DNA from: Laceyella sediminis
Lineage (GTDB): Bacteria > Bacillota > Bacilli > Thermoactinomycetales > Thermoactinomycetaceae
Assembly: GCF_003003125.1 (NCBI RefSeq)
Contig: NZ_PVTZ01000004.1
Coordinates: 1-64,000 of the forward strand
Length of the DNA: 64,000 bases
Direction: 5' to 3'
The position numbers and the translations under genes were made by a program. Shown piece after piece: positions 47,208 to 55,409 of this stretch (positions are counted from its first letter, which is position 1; every line of letters begins with the position of its first letter). The notes under the pieces were generated by a model, which was not told the origin of the DNA, did not search any database, and worked only from the letters and a program-made list of their open reading frames with translations.

Positions 47208-47591
47208 TCACTTTTCGGATTCGTCTACGCCGGTTTCGTCAGGTATCTCCTCTGACAAGCCCAATTGACGAAATCGGTAGCGGCACCAGTAAGCTGAACG
47301 GGCATAGTCATAATGATACTTGCTAAATGAGCCATCGGGATGGAGATATGCCCACGCTTCGGGATATTCCTCCTTGATCAACTCAAGTACCGTTTCTCTC
47401 TCATCTTTCATCCTGTGTTGATCAAACCCGTGTTTGGCGGCGATCCATTCCAAAGAATCGGACACAAAATGCGGCACCTGGCGCCAATTTTTCCGCCACT
47501 CCTCATACGATTCAATCAGATAGTCGACGGACAGGTCAGAGTCGAAAATATCGTAAAGCAAATGTCCTGGGAGCATCTCTCTTGTTTTCAT
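47208..47591 (-). CDS. Unknown 127-residue protein
   Basis: A soluble protein rich in aromatic residues: DLSVDYLIESYEEWRKNWRQ, SDSLEWIAAKHGFDQHRMKD and SAYWCRYRFRQLGLSEEI. No family was recognised. AGAGAG-type sequence before ATG is weak. It appears monocistronic. Confidence 0.6.
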   Translation of the reverse strand: MKTREMLPGHLLYDIFDSDLSVDYLIESYEEWRKNWRQVPHFVSDSLEWIAAKHGFDQHRMKDERETVLELIKEEYPEAWAYLHPDGSFSKYHYDYARSAYWCRYRFRQLGLSEEIPDETGVDESEK

Positions 47592-47779
47592 ATGACATCA
47601 TCACACCGATCATTGTTTTATTGAGAGTAATATACAATCACCCTCTTATCCATTCCTGCTATTTTTGTGAAAAAAACCCAACCTTCTTCATAGCAACTTC
47701 CCAGAAGGAAAGCGGCATGAAAACAAGAAGAGATTCAGGGCGAAAGTGACTGATTGATGAGATGCCAAAGGAGGCCATA

Positions 47780-48568
47780 ATGAACATCATCAACGATCTC
47801 GAACCTGGAACATTTGATCTGCATATTCACACTAGTGCTTCAGATGGTGTGTTTACACCCGCTGAAATGGTGGAAAAAGCATCCGCGATCGGCTTGCAAA
47901 CCATCGCCATCACCGATCACGATACAGTGGCCGGTGTTGCTGAAGCGATGGCAGCCAGCCAATCCACCTCGCTGACAGTGATTCCTGGTGTGGAGATCCG
48001 TACACGTTGGCAAAAATATAATGTGGATGTATTGGGTTATAACTTGCGGGATTTACTCCAAATGCAACAGCGGTTGCGCATTCTCCATAAAGACCGGAAC
48101 GAGCGGGCCAGACGCATTATCGATAAATTCCGCCAGTTCAACATGCCTATCACCATGGAAGATGTTCGCCAATACAGCGGCGACGGTGTTATTACCCGCC
48201 CCCATATTGCAAAAGCGATCGTTGCCAAAGGCTATCTCTACAGTGTGCGTGATGTTTTTCGGCATTACTTAGGTGACGGCCGACCCGCTTGCGTTGATTT
48301 GATAGGGCTTTCGTTAGAAGAGGGCATCCAGATGATTCATGACGCCGGTGGAGTCGCCGTTCTCGCCCACCCTTATTGTTTTAAAAACCCGACCCATATT
48401 GAGGAGATGATCGCATTGGGGTTGGACGGCCTCGAAGTCTGGCACCGTGAACACCGTCCACGGGATGTCAACAAGCTGATTCGCCTCGCTGAGAAACATC
48501 ATCTCTTCGTTACGGGCGGTTCCGATTTTCACCATAATGACCACCCTTTGGGGCGCTTTTTGATTTAA
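47780..48568 (+). CDS. PHP domain phosphoesterase (YciV/RNase AM-like)
   Basis: The 262-residue protein has the PHP metal site: DLHIHTSASDG, ITDHDTVAG, PGVEIRT, LAHPYCF and GGSDFHHNDHP. Proteobacterial relatives remove nucleotides from 5' ends of RNA or dephosphorylate 3',5'-bisphosphate nucleotides. ATG 47780 follows AAAGGAGG. It is slightly shorter than most YciV proteins (about 280-290). Confidence 0.88.
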   Translation: MNIINDLEPGTFDLHIHTSASDGVFTPAEMVEKASAIGLQTIAITDHDTVAGVAEAMAASQSTSLTVIPGVEIRTRWQKYNVDVLGYNLRDLLQMQQRLRILHKDRNERARRIIDKFRQFNMPITMEDVRQYSGDGVITRPHIAKAIVAKGYLYSVRDVFRHYLGDGRPACVDLIGLSLEEGIQMIHDAGGVAVLAHPYCFKNPTHIEEMIALGLDGLEVWHREHRPRDVNKLIRLAEKHHLFVTGGSDFHHNDHPLGRFLI

Positions 48569-48578
48569 ATCCTGACCG

Positions 48579-48601
48579 ACCGGGCTTGGTCCCGGTTTTT
48601 T
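48579..48601 (+). terminator. Terminator
   Basis: ACCGGG pairs with CCCGGT and is followed by seven Ts, just past the PHP gene. Confidence 0.8.
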
Positions 48602-48684
48602 TATTTCCCCCCCCTGTAAAGAGGCGACGGTTTTGATTAAACTATAAAAGAAAGACATTTCGTGTACAGAAAGGTTAGACTGAG

Positions 48685-49578
48685 ATGAGCTTAAAAAACT
48701 TAGGGATCCTATTGGCGCTAGCCGCATTGTGGGGGGCTTCTTTTCTTTACATCCGTGTGGCGGTCTCGGAGGTGGGACCTGTCTTTTTGGTTTGGTTGCG
48801 TGTGGGGATCGCCTTATTGACCCTACTTGCTTATGCTTTTTTGTTGAAGATTCCCTTTTCCATAAAAAAAGATCATGCGAAGTATTATTTGCTTGGTCTC
48901 ATGAACACAGTCCTTCCCTTTGTCTTGATTTCTTACGCTGAAGTCCATATCACATCCTCTTTCGCCGCGATTTTAAACGCAACGACTCCCTTGTTCACTG
49001 CGGTGGTCGCACGGGTGTGGTTAAAGGAAATGTTCACGGTTCAGAAAGTTTCGGGACTTCTGATTGGCTTCATCGGTGTCTGTGTTCTTGTCGGTTGGTC
49101 ACCCATGGAATTAAACTTGGCCACTGTCTTGGCTATTTCCGCTTCACTTCTCGCAGCGCTTTTTTACGGCTTGGGCTCTACTTACGCCAAAAAAACGTTT
49201 GACGTATCGCCCTTATCCCTGTCAATCGGGCAATTATTGGGAGCCACAGCGTGCATCCTGCCTTTTGCAGCCATGGATGTCCCTGCTAAACTCCCATCCC
49301 TTCCAGTCACTTTCTCCATCTTGGCATTGGCGATCTTGTCCACTGCGTTCGCCTACTTGCTGTATTTCCGGTTGCTCCGGGATGTCGGGCCGACACAAAC
49401 CAATTATGTGACCATGCTGGTGCCAGCCTTTGGCGTGATCTGGGGCATGATGTTTCTGGATGAGCCGATGACAACAGGTACCGTCATTGGGATGTTTCTC
49501 ATCTTGGTCAGTGTCCTCTTCTTCTCCAACTTACCCCTGTCTAAGCGAAAAAAAGCTACAGATGATCATGCAGCTTAA
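48685..49578 (+). CDS. EamA-family (DMT) transporter
   Basis: The 297-residue membrane protein has ten predicted helices in two EamA repeats: the first starts LAALWGASFLYIRVAVSEVG, the second SASLLAALFYGLGSTYAKK. RMLRDVGPTQTNYV-like and VPAFGVIWGMMFLDEP segments are typical. Exporters of amino acids or other metabolites belong here. The substrate cannot be told. A terminator follows. Confidence 0.88.
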   Translation: MSLKNLGILLALAALWGASFLYIRVAVSEVGPVFLVWLRVGIALLTLLAYAFLLKIPFSIKKDHAKYYLLGLMNTVLPFVLISYAEVHITSSFAAILNATTPLFTAVVARVWLKEMFTVQKVSGLLIGFIGVCVLVGWSPMELNLATVLAISASLLAALFYGLGSTYAKKTFDVSPLSLSIGQLLGATACILPFAAMDVPAKLPSLPVTFSILALAILSTAFAYLLYFRLLRDVGPTQTNYVTMLVPAFGVIWGMMFLDEPMTTGTVIGMFLILVSVLFFSNLPLSKRKKATDDHAA

Positions 49579-49582
49579 GTCG

Positions 49583-49616
49583 AAAAGCCTTAGTCCCCTT
49601 GCGGCTAAGGCTTTTT
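49583..49616 (+). terminator. Terminator
   Basis: AAAAGCCTTAG pairs with CTAAGGCTTTTT. Confidence 0.8.
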
Positions 49617-49736
49617 ACGACGCTGATATTCAACTCCTATTAATTACAAAAATTGAAAATGATGAAAAGGAATTTCGGGATGAGGGTATAAATATTTGAG
49701 GTTGAATCTTTTCACACAGCGAAAGGAGAACGTGGC

Positions 49737-50294
49737 ATGAAAGATATTGAATCTTTTTTGCGCGGTTTCAAACCAGCCTTGCTCACCAATCCGCACTACC
49801 AATCGTATCATGCAGTTGAATCATTGAAGTTGGCTTCTTATCCAAGTGTCGGCGTCCGCCTTCATCAGATGGACCAGCTCTTATATTTTCAAACGGAGGC
49901 CAACAAACGCCGTTTTTTGGAACAAACACACCTCCTCCTTCCCGACTCCCCTGCTTACCATCGGGAAGTGGGATTGGCGCTGGGGTTTCCGCCCCGAGCG
50001 GTAGAATATTACGTGTCGGTCATGCATCATGAGGGAGTGGATGAGTGCAGAGTGTATTTGGAATACTGCGGAATTGGTTTTGTCACTTCGCTTGACTACA
50101 TGCAGGAAGACATCCTATGGCTCTGGCAACATGTCCCGACAGAGGCGCATAAGTTCAACACCAATGTCTGCTATAAAATACGTGGGCAACAAAAACCATG
50201 CCATCTGATCATCCGTTACGGCGATCTCTCCGCTTTATCCTCTGCATATCACACCATAAAAAAAATGCTGGAAGAATCCAGCGTCCGCATTTGA
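49737..50294 (+). CDS. Unknown 185-residue protein
   Basis: AAAGGAGAACGTGGC precedes the ATG. The protein has a central HREVGLALGFPPRAVEYYV segment that faintly recalls the HEIGLFLGYP motif of DUF3793 proteins, followed by several Cys and aromatic residues (GVDECRVYLEYCGIGFV). No membrane segment. I cannot assign a family with confidence. Confidence 0.65.
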   Translation: MKDIESFLRGFKPALLTNPHYQSYHAVESLKLASYPSVGVRLHQMDQLLYFQTEANKRRFLEQTHLLLPDSPAYHREVGLALGFPPRAVEYYVSVMHHEGVDECRVYLEYCGIGFVTSLDYMQEDILWLWQHVPTEAHKFNTNVCYKIRGQQKPCHLIIRYGDLSALSSAYHTIKKMLEESSVRI

Positions 50295-50351
50295 AATGGG
50301 ATCGTTTCTTTGCCGCGCACTTCTACTTTCATCCGACGGATGTTTCTCTCT

Positions 50352-51110
50352 TCACCTTCTCGCGTCAGCCGCTTCAAACACATCACTTCCCCACTTGTGT
50401 ATGAAGTACCGTCGGTTTTGCGATTCCCTCTTTTTTCTTTCACGCAAGTCCACTTTGTTTCTTTCTGTATCGCGGAACTGATGAACATACGTATCCCCGG
50501 CTACCACCAACCGATACCCAGCTAGTTTGAGCCGAATGCCATAATCGTCCACTTCATGGCTTCCCATGCCAAACCACTCATCCAATTCACCCACTTCTTC
50601 CACGACAGCCCGCGGCAGGACACAACAAAAAGATTGGAGACGGGACACTTCTTTCCAGTGACGCGGGTCACTGTGGTTGTACTGGTTGCTAAAGCGATGG
50701 ATTTTGCTTAGCGCTTGAAATGGAACAGGCAAACGTTGCTCTTCCAATCCCCTATTGGTCATCGGCCCGACCATGCCGGCCGCGGGTGTCTCTTTAAGCA
50801 CTCTGATCATCTGGGTCAACCAACGATGTGAAGGCACTGCCCTTTGCTTCAACCAGACGATGTATTCACCCGATGCTTTTTTCATCCCTTGGTTGATGGC
50901 TGCCACTTCTCCCCTGTCCCATCCATTGCGAATAAAATAAAGGTCATCTCGCTTTAAGATATAATCCGGGATGAAATCAGAGGCATTATCAACCAAAATA
51001 ATCTCATAACGCTCTTCGGTATAGCGGCTCAGGTTATGAATGCACCGCCATGCACTTTCCCAACGGTTCTTGGTGGGCATAATCACGCTAACTACACAAG
51101 GCTCACTCAT
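50352..51110 (-). CDS. GT2-family glycosyltransferase, metal motif altered
   Basis: The 252-residue protein has a GT-A fold: VVSVIMPTKNRWESAWRCIH, RYEIILVDNASDF, NGWDRGEVAAINQGMKKASG and the C-terminal ELDEWFGMGSHEVDDYGIRL with Glu-Asp. Where GT2 enzymes normally have an acidic DxD, this one reads VWLKQRAVPSHRWL. It may have lost metal binding or use another residue. Its start overlaps the previous glycosyltransferase gene by eight bases. Both probably decorate a surface or spore polysaccharide. Confidence 0.82.
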   Translation of the reverse strand: MSEPCVVSVIMPTKNRWESAWRCIHNLSRYTEERYEIILVDNASDFIPDYILKRDDLYFIRNGWDRGEVAAINQGMKKASGEYIVWLKQRAVPSHRWLTQMIRVLKETPAAGMVGPMTNRGLEEQRLPVPFQALSKIHRFSNQYNHSDPRHWKEVSRLQSFCCVLPRAVVEEVGELDEWFGMGSHEVDDYGIRLKLAGYRLVVAGDTYVHQFRDTERNKVDLRERKKRESQNRRYFIHKWGSDVFEAADARR

Positions 51111-51954
51111 TGTCGGTCGCCTCGCTTGTTTTCAAGGCCTTATGCACCAAAGATTGCCCGTTTTTTTTAAGACCGAACAGCCAATCGGGATGGTTCACCA
51201 ACATCGGCAAATAATGACGCAGTTCTTTGTTGAGGAATTTGGAATTGAGCACCAAACCGGTATATTGGTGGCGAATCCACTCCCCATGGTCTCCCTGGTC
51301 ATCCGTTAACACGACAATACCTGCATGGAGACATTGCACATGAAAGGCTGCAAATGAACACTCGGCTGAACCCATTGTCAATGTGAGATCTGCTCCCTGC
51401 CACAACGCAAGATGATCCGCTTTGCTAGGAGGAACAAACCGGATGTGCTGGTGTTTGGTTTCTTTCCGATCAGTGACCCACATGACCTTCAACTGGGGGG
51501 ACAAACGACATATCAGCCGCAATGTATCCAAAAGAGCTGTTTTCTCTGCATGCGGTATTAAGCGATCATCTATCCATAACAACTTTTGTCCTAATGCACC
51601 TAAATGCTGTTTCATCTTTTTTTTACGTTGAATCAAAAAAGGAACGGCGCGGGGAACAGGATACCTCACATCGGCCGAGATTTGTCGTAATTGGAAATAG
51701 TGCCGAAAAGCATGGGAAGGAACCCACACGGTGCGTTCACGCAAGAACGGATATGCGTCTGGGGATGGCAATAGGTCATAAGCAATGATCGGTTTATGGT
51801 GTTCAGGCAAGGAACGCAACTCTTCAACAGACGGATTGAGCAGAAACGTGCGTCCCCCTCTTTGTTCGGGCAGTTCCGGAAATCGCGCACAACACGGTTC
51901 AGGCAACAATGAAGACAAACTGTGTTGGCAGACAAGTTGTTGTTTATGTGTCAT
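51103..51954 (-). CDS. GT4-like glycosyltransferase, degenerate
   Basis: In the 283-residue protein the C-terminal half resembles the donor-binding domain of GT4 enzymes: GQKLLWIDDRLIPHAEK, RFVPPSKADHLALWQGADLT and SAECSFAAFHVQCLHAGIVV, then TDDQGDHGEWIRHQYTGLVL. The ExFxxxxxE motif keeps the first Glu only. The N-terminal half is short. It may be a partner of the overlapping GT2 gene rather than a full enzyme. Confidence 0.65.
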   Translation of the reverse strand: MTHKQQLVCQHSLSSLLPEPCCARFPELPEQRGGRTFLLNPSVEELRSLPEHHKPIIAYDLLPSPDAYPFLRERTVWVPSHAFRHYFQLRQISADVRYPVPRAVPFLIQRKKKMKQHLGALGQKLLWIDDRLIPHAEKTALLDTLRLICRLSPQLKVMWVTDRKETKHQHIRFVPPSKADHLALWQGADLTLTMGSAECSFAAFHVQCLHAGIVVLTDDQGDHGEWIRHQYTGLVLNSKFLNKELRHYLPMLVNHPDWLFGLKKNGQSLVHKALKTSEATDNE

Positions 51955-52020
51955 AAGCGAACTCCATATTCATTTTTAACTTTACTATATTCTCTATGGC
52001 ATGAATCGGTCACGAAGCAA

Positions 52021-52057
52021 AAAAGCAAGGCATCCATTTTGCGGATGCCTTGCTTTT
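52021..52057 (-). terminator. Terminator of the cytochrome c gene
   Basis: On the minus strand AAAAGCAAGGCATCC pairs with GGATGCCTTGCTTTT, followed by Ts. It touches the stop codon. Confidence 0.85.
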
Positions 52058-52385
52058 ACTTCTGTTCGGATAGCCATTGGGCCAGGGTCGCTTGATCTTG
52101 TTTGCTCACATAGTCTTGTGACGGCATATTGCCTTTTCCCTTTTGAATGATCTGGAGAATCTCATCTTTGTCGTATTTAGCCCCCACTTTTTTCAATGCT
52201 GGGCCAAATCCGCCTTGCAAGTTCCCGCCATGGCAGTTGGCGCAGTGCCGCTGATAAATGTCTTGTGGACCTGCCGTTTCAGTCGTCGACGACGTCCCTT
52301 GGCCTGGGGCCTCTGCGTTTTGGCAAGCCGTAGTGGCGAGAAGCAAAACCAAGCACGCCAGAGAGGCGCTTCCAACCTTGTGCAT
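52056..52385 (-). CDS. Small lipoprotein cytochrome c (c551/CccB-like)
   Basis: The 109-residue protein has a lipoprotein signal (CLVLLLATTAC, lipid on Cys21), a Ser/Thr-rich linker, and one heme site CANCH at about residues 48-52. An axial Met lies in GNMPSQ. It would sit on the outside of the membrane and carry electrons to a terminal oxidase. It follows ctaG by 17 bases, so the two form an operon for cytochrome oxidase function. Confidence 0.9.
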   Translation of the reverse strand: MHKVGSASLACLVLLLATTACQNAEAPGQGTSSTTETAGPQDIYQRHCANCHGGNLQGGFGPALKKVGAKYDKDEILQIIQKGKGNMPSQDYVSKQDQATLAQWLSEQK

Positions 52386-52402
52386 GCGTTACACCACCAC
52401 TA

Positions 52403-53260
52403 TCAAGATTCTCTAAGCTTCATCTGATTCTGTTGTTGCCACTCACGCAATTCAGCTTCATCTTTGGCTCTTTCTTGTCTTAGCCATTTCAGGAACACCA
52501 AGCCGATCGCTGTGATATAAACGATCTCCTGCATGATCTTCATGATGACGCCACCCAACTGTTGATCGTGAATAGGACTCATCACCGGAAAAACTTGTGA
52601 CATCTCCATGTAAGATTGGAACAAGACAACGTCAGTGAAAGTAATCATCGCACAAGCCGGGGTGAGCAAAATGCCGTTAGCGAAGATTAACCCCAACTTG
52701 GGAATCGGTTTGATGCGATCCCACTCCGGAATTGGCCCGATGATCGGCCACCACATGCATAATGCTGCAAACAACAAGATACCGTGCGATAGGTTGTGCA
52801 ATAGGTGTTCTTTCATGATCTTGTCAAAAACCACCGGCACGTGATAAAAAGATATCAACCCGTTAAAGAAAAACACAGAGAATAACGGTTTGGTGAAGAA
52901 ACGGATGATGCCGCGCACGACTTTCAGATTGACGACAGGCCGCAATAAGTAAGCAGGCATGCCCAACAGCAGCAAAGGCGGCACAGCAAAATATAAAAAC
53001 GACATTTGCATCATGTGCATGCTGAACAGTTCATGCGCCATCAGATTAAGCGGACTTCCCAACGCAAAGAAATAAATGATCAATCCGCTGAGAAAACAGA
53101 ACTTCTTCCATCCGGGCACCGGCTCCGCATCTTTAAAACGCTTTCTAAACGGGCCCGTCAACCAAACGTACAGCATTCCGATCGCCAGGAATACAAGGTT
53201 TAATTTGTAATCCCAGTTACTCCAATACCCATACACCTGAAAGAACTCTTGACTTGACAT
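52403..53260 (-). CDS. ctaG: Cytochrome c oxidase assembly factor CtaG
   Basis: The 285-residue protein of the caa3-type CtaG family has seven or more membrane helices. Conserved features are LGSPLNLMAHELFSMHMMQM with paired His and Met, SHGILLFAALCMWWPIIGPI and SPIHDQQLGGVIMKI. It is needed for copper insertion or assembly of cytochrome c oxidase in Bacillus. ATG 53260 has GGAGG nine bases upstream; the open frame reaches 53281. Confidence 0.92.
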   Translation of the reverse strand: MSSQEFFQVYGYWSNWDYKLNLVFLAIGMLYVWLTGPFRKRFKDAEPVPGWKKFCFLSGLIIYFFALGSPLNLMAHELFSMHMMQMSFLYFAVPPLLLLGMPAYLLRPVVNLKVVRGIIRFFTKPLFSVFFFNGLISFYHVPVVFDKIMKEHLLHNLSHGILLFAALCMWWPIIGPIPEWDRIKPIPKLGLIFANGILLTPACAMITFTDVVLFQSYMEMSQVFPVMSPIHDQQLGGVIMKIMQEIVYITAIGLVFLKWLRQERAKDEAELREWQQQNQMKLRES

Positions 53261-53448
53261 GGAACAAAACCTCCGTCCCAATCATATTCAATGCCATCAT
53301 ACCATATATTGACCGGTTTCGCCTTTTTGCAAAATGTGAAGGTGGTGTGACCAAAACCAAAAGATTCAAGAATATATTTGAATTAAGATACCAACTATCC
53401 CATCTGCGTATTCATGTGCCACCATATCAGTAGCTAGGAAGTTGTTAT

Positions 53449-54351
53449 TCACATGTTCCATAACTCCAAGAGCAATTGAGGGGGCGCGTTGATGATCCCA
53501 TGGATCATGATCAGAACCCACATATTTCGATACCGGCTCCAGAGATAGCCAAGGAATAGACCAGTCACCCCTTGATTGGCGATAGCCATTACGACATCTG
53601 CCGGCAAGTATCCGGTATGTTGAATTTTGATGTGCCAAATTGACCACGGTATCGAAGTGAGCATGATGGCAGGCCAAGAACCAAGCAATTCTTCCAATCG
53701 TGTTTGTAGCCAAACGCGATAAAAAAGCTCTTCCAACAAACTGTTGATCAGAAAACCAACCACCAACGTCATAAGCAGCTCTGCGGCATTTATCAGGACG
53801 CTTGGAGTTCGCGGAACGGAGAACACAGAAAAATAAGAGAGGTACACCCAAACACTCATGATGAATAATGGACTCACCCACATCAGCCACGACAAAGAAC
53901 TAGGCTGTTCGGGTGTTAATCGTTTCATTGGATGCGTTAGGATTAGACGCAATGCCATCCAAGGAAGAATAAATAACATGGCCAGCTTCAGTCCCATATA
54001 CCAAAGTTGAAAAGTGGACGTGTTGCTATCGACTAAAAGAAGAGATACCGGAAACAAAATCGCCCCGAACAAAAACACGGCGGATTGGATCGCAAGTTGC
54101 TGTTTGGTTAACTCATGAAATGGGTGATAGTTTGGACGATGGAATGGTATGATCCGGATCAGCAAGATGCAAACAATGGCTGGAACCCATTTATTCTGTA
54201 TCGGTATTGTGCCATGATGATCGGCCGTGTATCGGATCTCCGTGTGTCCACTCCACATGAGCCCGCCTACCGCTAAAACAAAAACCAACAAACTGAGCAA
54301 ACCAATTACCTTCCCCCACCTTTGAAAAGGGATTGCTTGCCTTTCGTTCAC
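53449..54351 (-). CDS. CPBP intramembrane metalloprotease (CAAX protease-like)
   Basis: The 300-residue protein begins with GTG and has about eight membrane helices. The protease motifs are LLEELFYRVWLQTRL (EExxxR), SIPWSIWHIK and IMIHGIIN with the third His. Such proteins process membrane peptides or give bacteriocin immunity. It starts eight bases behind a MerR-like fragment gene that carries a MerR-type promoter, which suggests the protease was once under MerR-type control. Confidence 0.87.
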   Translation of the reverse strand: MNERQAIPFQRWGKVIGLLSLLVFVLAVGGLMWSGHTEIRYTADHHGTIPIQNKWVPAIVCILLIRIIPFHRPNYHPFHELTKQQLAIQSAVFLFGAILFPVSLLLVDSNTSTFQLWYMGLKLAMLFILPWMALRLILTHPMKRLTPEQPSSLSWLMWVSPLFIMSVWVYLSYFSVFSVPRTPSVLINAAELLMTLVVGFLINSLLEELFYRVWLQTRLEELLGSWPAIMLTSIPWSIWHIKIQHTGYLPADVVMAIANQGVTGLFLGYLWSRYRNMWVLIMIHGIINAPPQLLLELWNM

Positions 54352-54358
54352 GTCCTAC

Positions 54359-54739
54359 TCACTCCCTCTGTCGGTAATAATAATCAAACATCCGATCAAT
54401 ATATCCTGCCAATTCTTGATCTAAGCCATAAACGAGCGGAGCTTCGTTTTCCTTCGGTTTAATCAGATTCCAATATTTGTCCATCAGTTCTGCATTCCCT
54501 TGGAACAATTCAACCATTTGCAAATGCAATAACTCAGCGAGTTGTTGCATTTTGGCATCTGAAGGAGACTTGTCCATGTTCAAGCGGATGTCTTGTAGCC
54601 ATTCTATCAACTTGAGCAATCGTGGTTCGTCACTTCCGAATACCGGGAGCTGTTCTAAGATTTCTCGCTCTTCTTCGGTAAATAACTGCTCCGGAAAGGT
54701 AGCTGGAATCACTCCGTTCTCCATCTTTCGGTCTTCCAA
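54359..54739 (-). pseudogene. MerR/TipA-type effector domain without its DNA-binding domain
   Basis: The 126-residue frame resembles the drug-binding C-terminal part of TipA-like MerR regulators (MQQLAELLHLQMVELFQGNA, YGLDQELAGYIDRMFDYYYR). There is no MerR helix-turn-helix in any frame upstream, although a MerR-type promoter lies only 70-100 bases ahead. The likely explanation is a deletion that removed the N-terminal half. The start is unclear: TTG 54739 has a poor ribosome site; CTG further upstream has GGGGAG at the right distance. It could also be a free-standing effector-domain protein. Confidence 0.5.
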
Positions 54740-54807
54740 TGAATGGATCAGGTCGAAAATCTCCCCGCACGAAGTTGACCTGTCACCTGAATCGCATGTA
54801 GCTCAAG

Positions 54808-54839
54808 ATTATGGGGTATCACGCATGCGTGAGGGTCAA
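54808..54839 (-). promoter_or_regulatory. MerR-type promoter with long spacer
   Basis: On the minus strand TTGACC (54839-54834), a 20-base spacer and CATAAT (54813-54808). The spacer holds the perfect palindrome TCACGCATGCGTGA (54832-54819) with CCC flanks, as in drug-sensing MerR promoters, where the spacer is 19-20 bases. Confidence 0.6.
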
Positions 54840-54930
54840 GAAAAAAATAAAAAGTTGACTTCTTTATAGAGAAAGGGTTATTTGATGCTGATTGAGTTTT
54901 ATTTTTAAGGTCGTTTTGTTTGTGTAGCAA

Positions 54931-55409
54931 ACTTGTTTACATTAATGTAAAAATGAACGCTTTTTATTCCGTTTAAGCTTTCTATAGCGGATCCCGCATC
55001 GAAGGCCTAAACGTCTAAACACCCCTCGGCTGTCTAATACCCCAATTCAACTCAAACACGCGTTGCCTAGCAGATGGATGCTACGCCCCCTCCCCCACGA
55101 TGAAAGCCTCTGCCTGCCTGCATACCCCCTTAAGAATTGGGTTGTGTATACAGATCGTTATCGCAAACCTTGACAAGATTTCCCCTCAGACAAAGCTGTC
55201 ATCTTTTTTAAAAACACCCATTTGCTAAACATGAAGCATCATGGGTGTTGAATACTTTAGGACTTAATAAAACATTGTCCTATTTGGGGTAAGTCCGAGA
55301 TACGTGTAAAATATACAGTTATAAATAGAAATTTGTTCCAAATCGAAATAACACCGGCTCCCTTGTGTGTTTCACGTTAAGGGAGCCGGTTAGTTTATGG
55401 CTCGCTATG
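54931..55409. other. Gene-free region at the border of the metal-resistance island
   Basis: About 480 bases without a gene. A terminator-like hairpin, AACACCCAT/ATGGGTGTT (about 55213-55249), is followed by Ts on the minus strand. GGGGTAAGTCCGAGATACG at 55279 is a candidate Tn3-type terminal repeat (such repeats begin with GGGG), but no convincing partner was found. The tnpA terminator is at its end. Confidence 0.45.
55353..55390 (-). terminator. Terminator of tnpA
   Basis: ACCGGCTCCCTT pairs with AAGGGAGCCGGT, 20 bases past the transposase stop. Confidence 0.75.

Noticed and set aside
55279-55310. GGGGTAAGTCCGAG as a proven Tn3 terminal repeat
   Set aside because: No matching inverted partner was found in the window; the resemblance to the sequence near 61500 is too weak.
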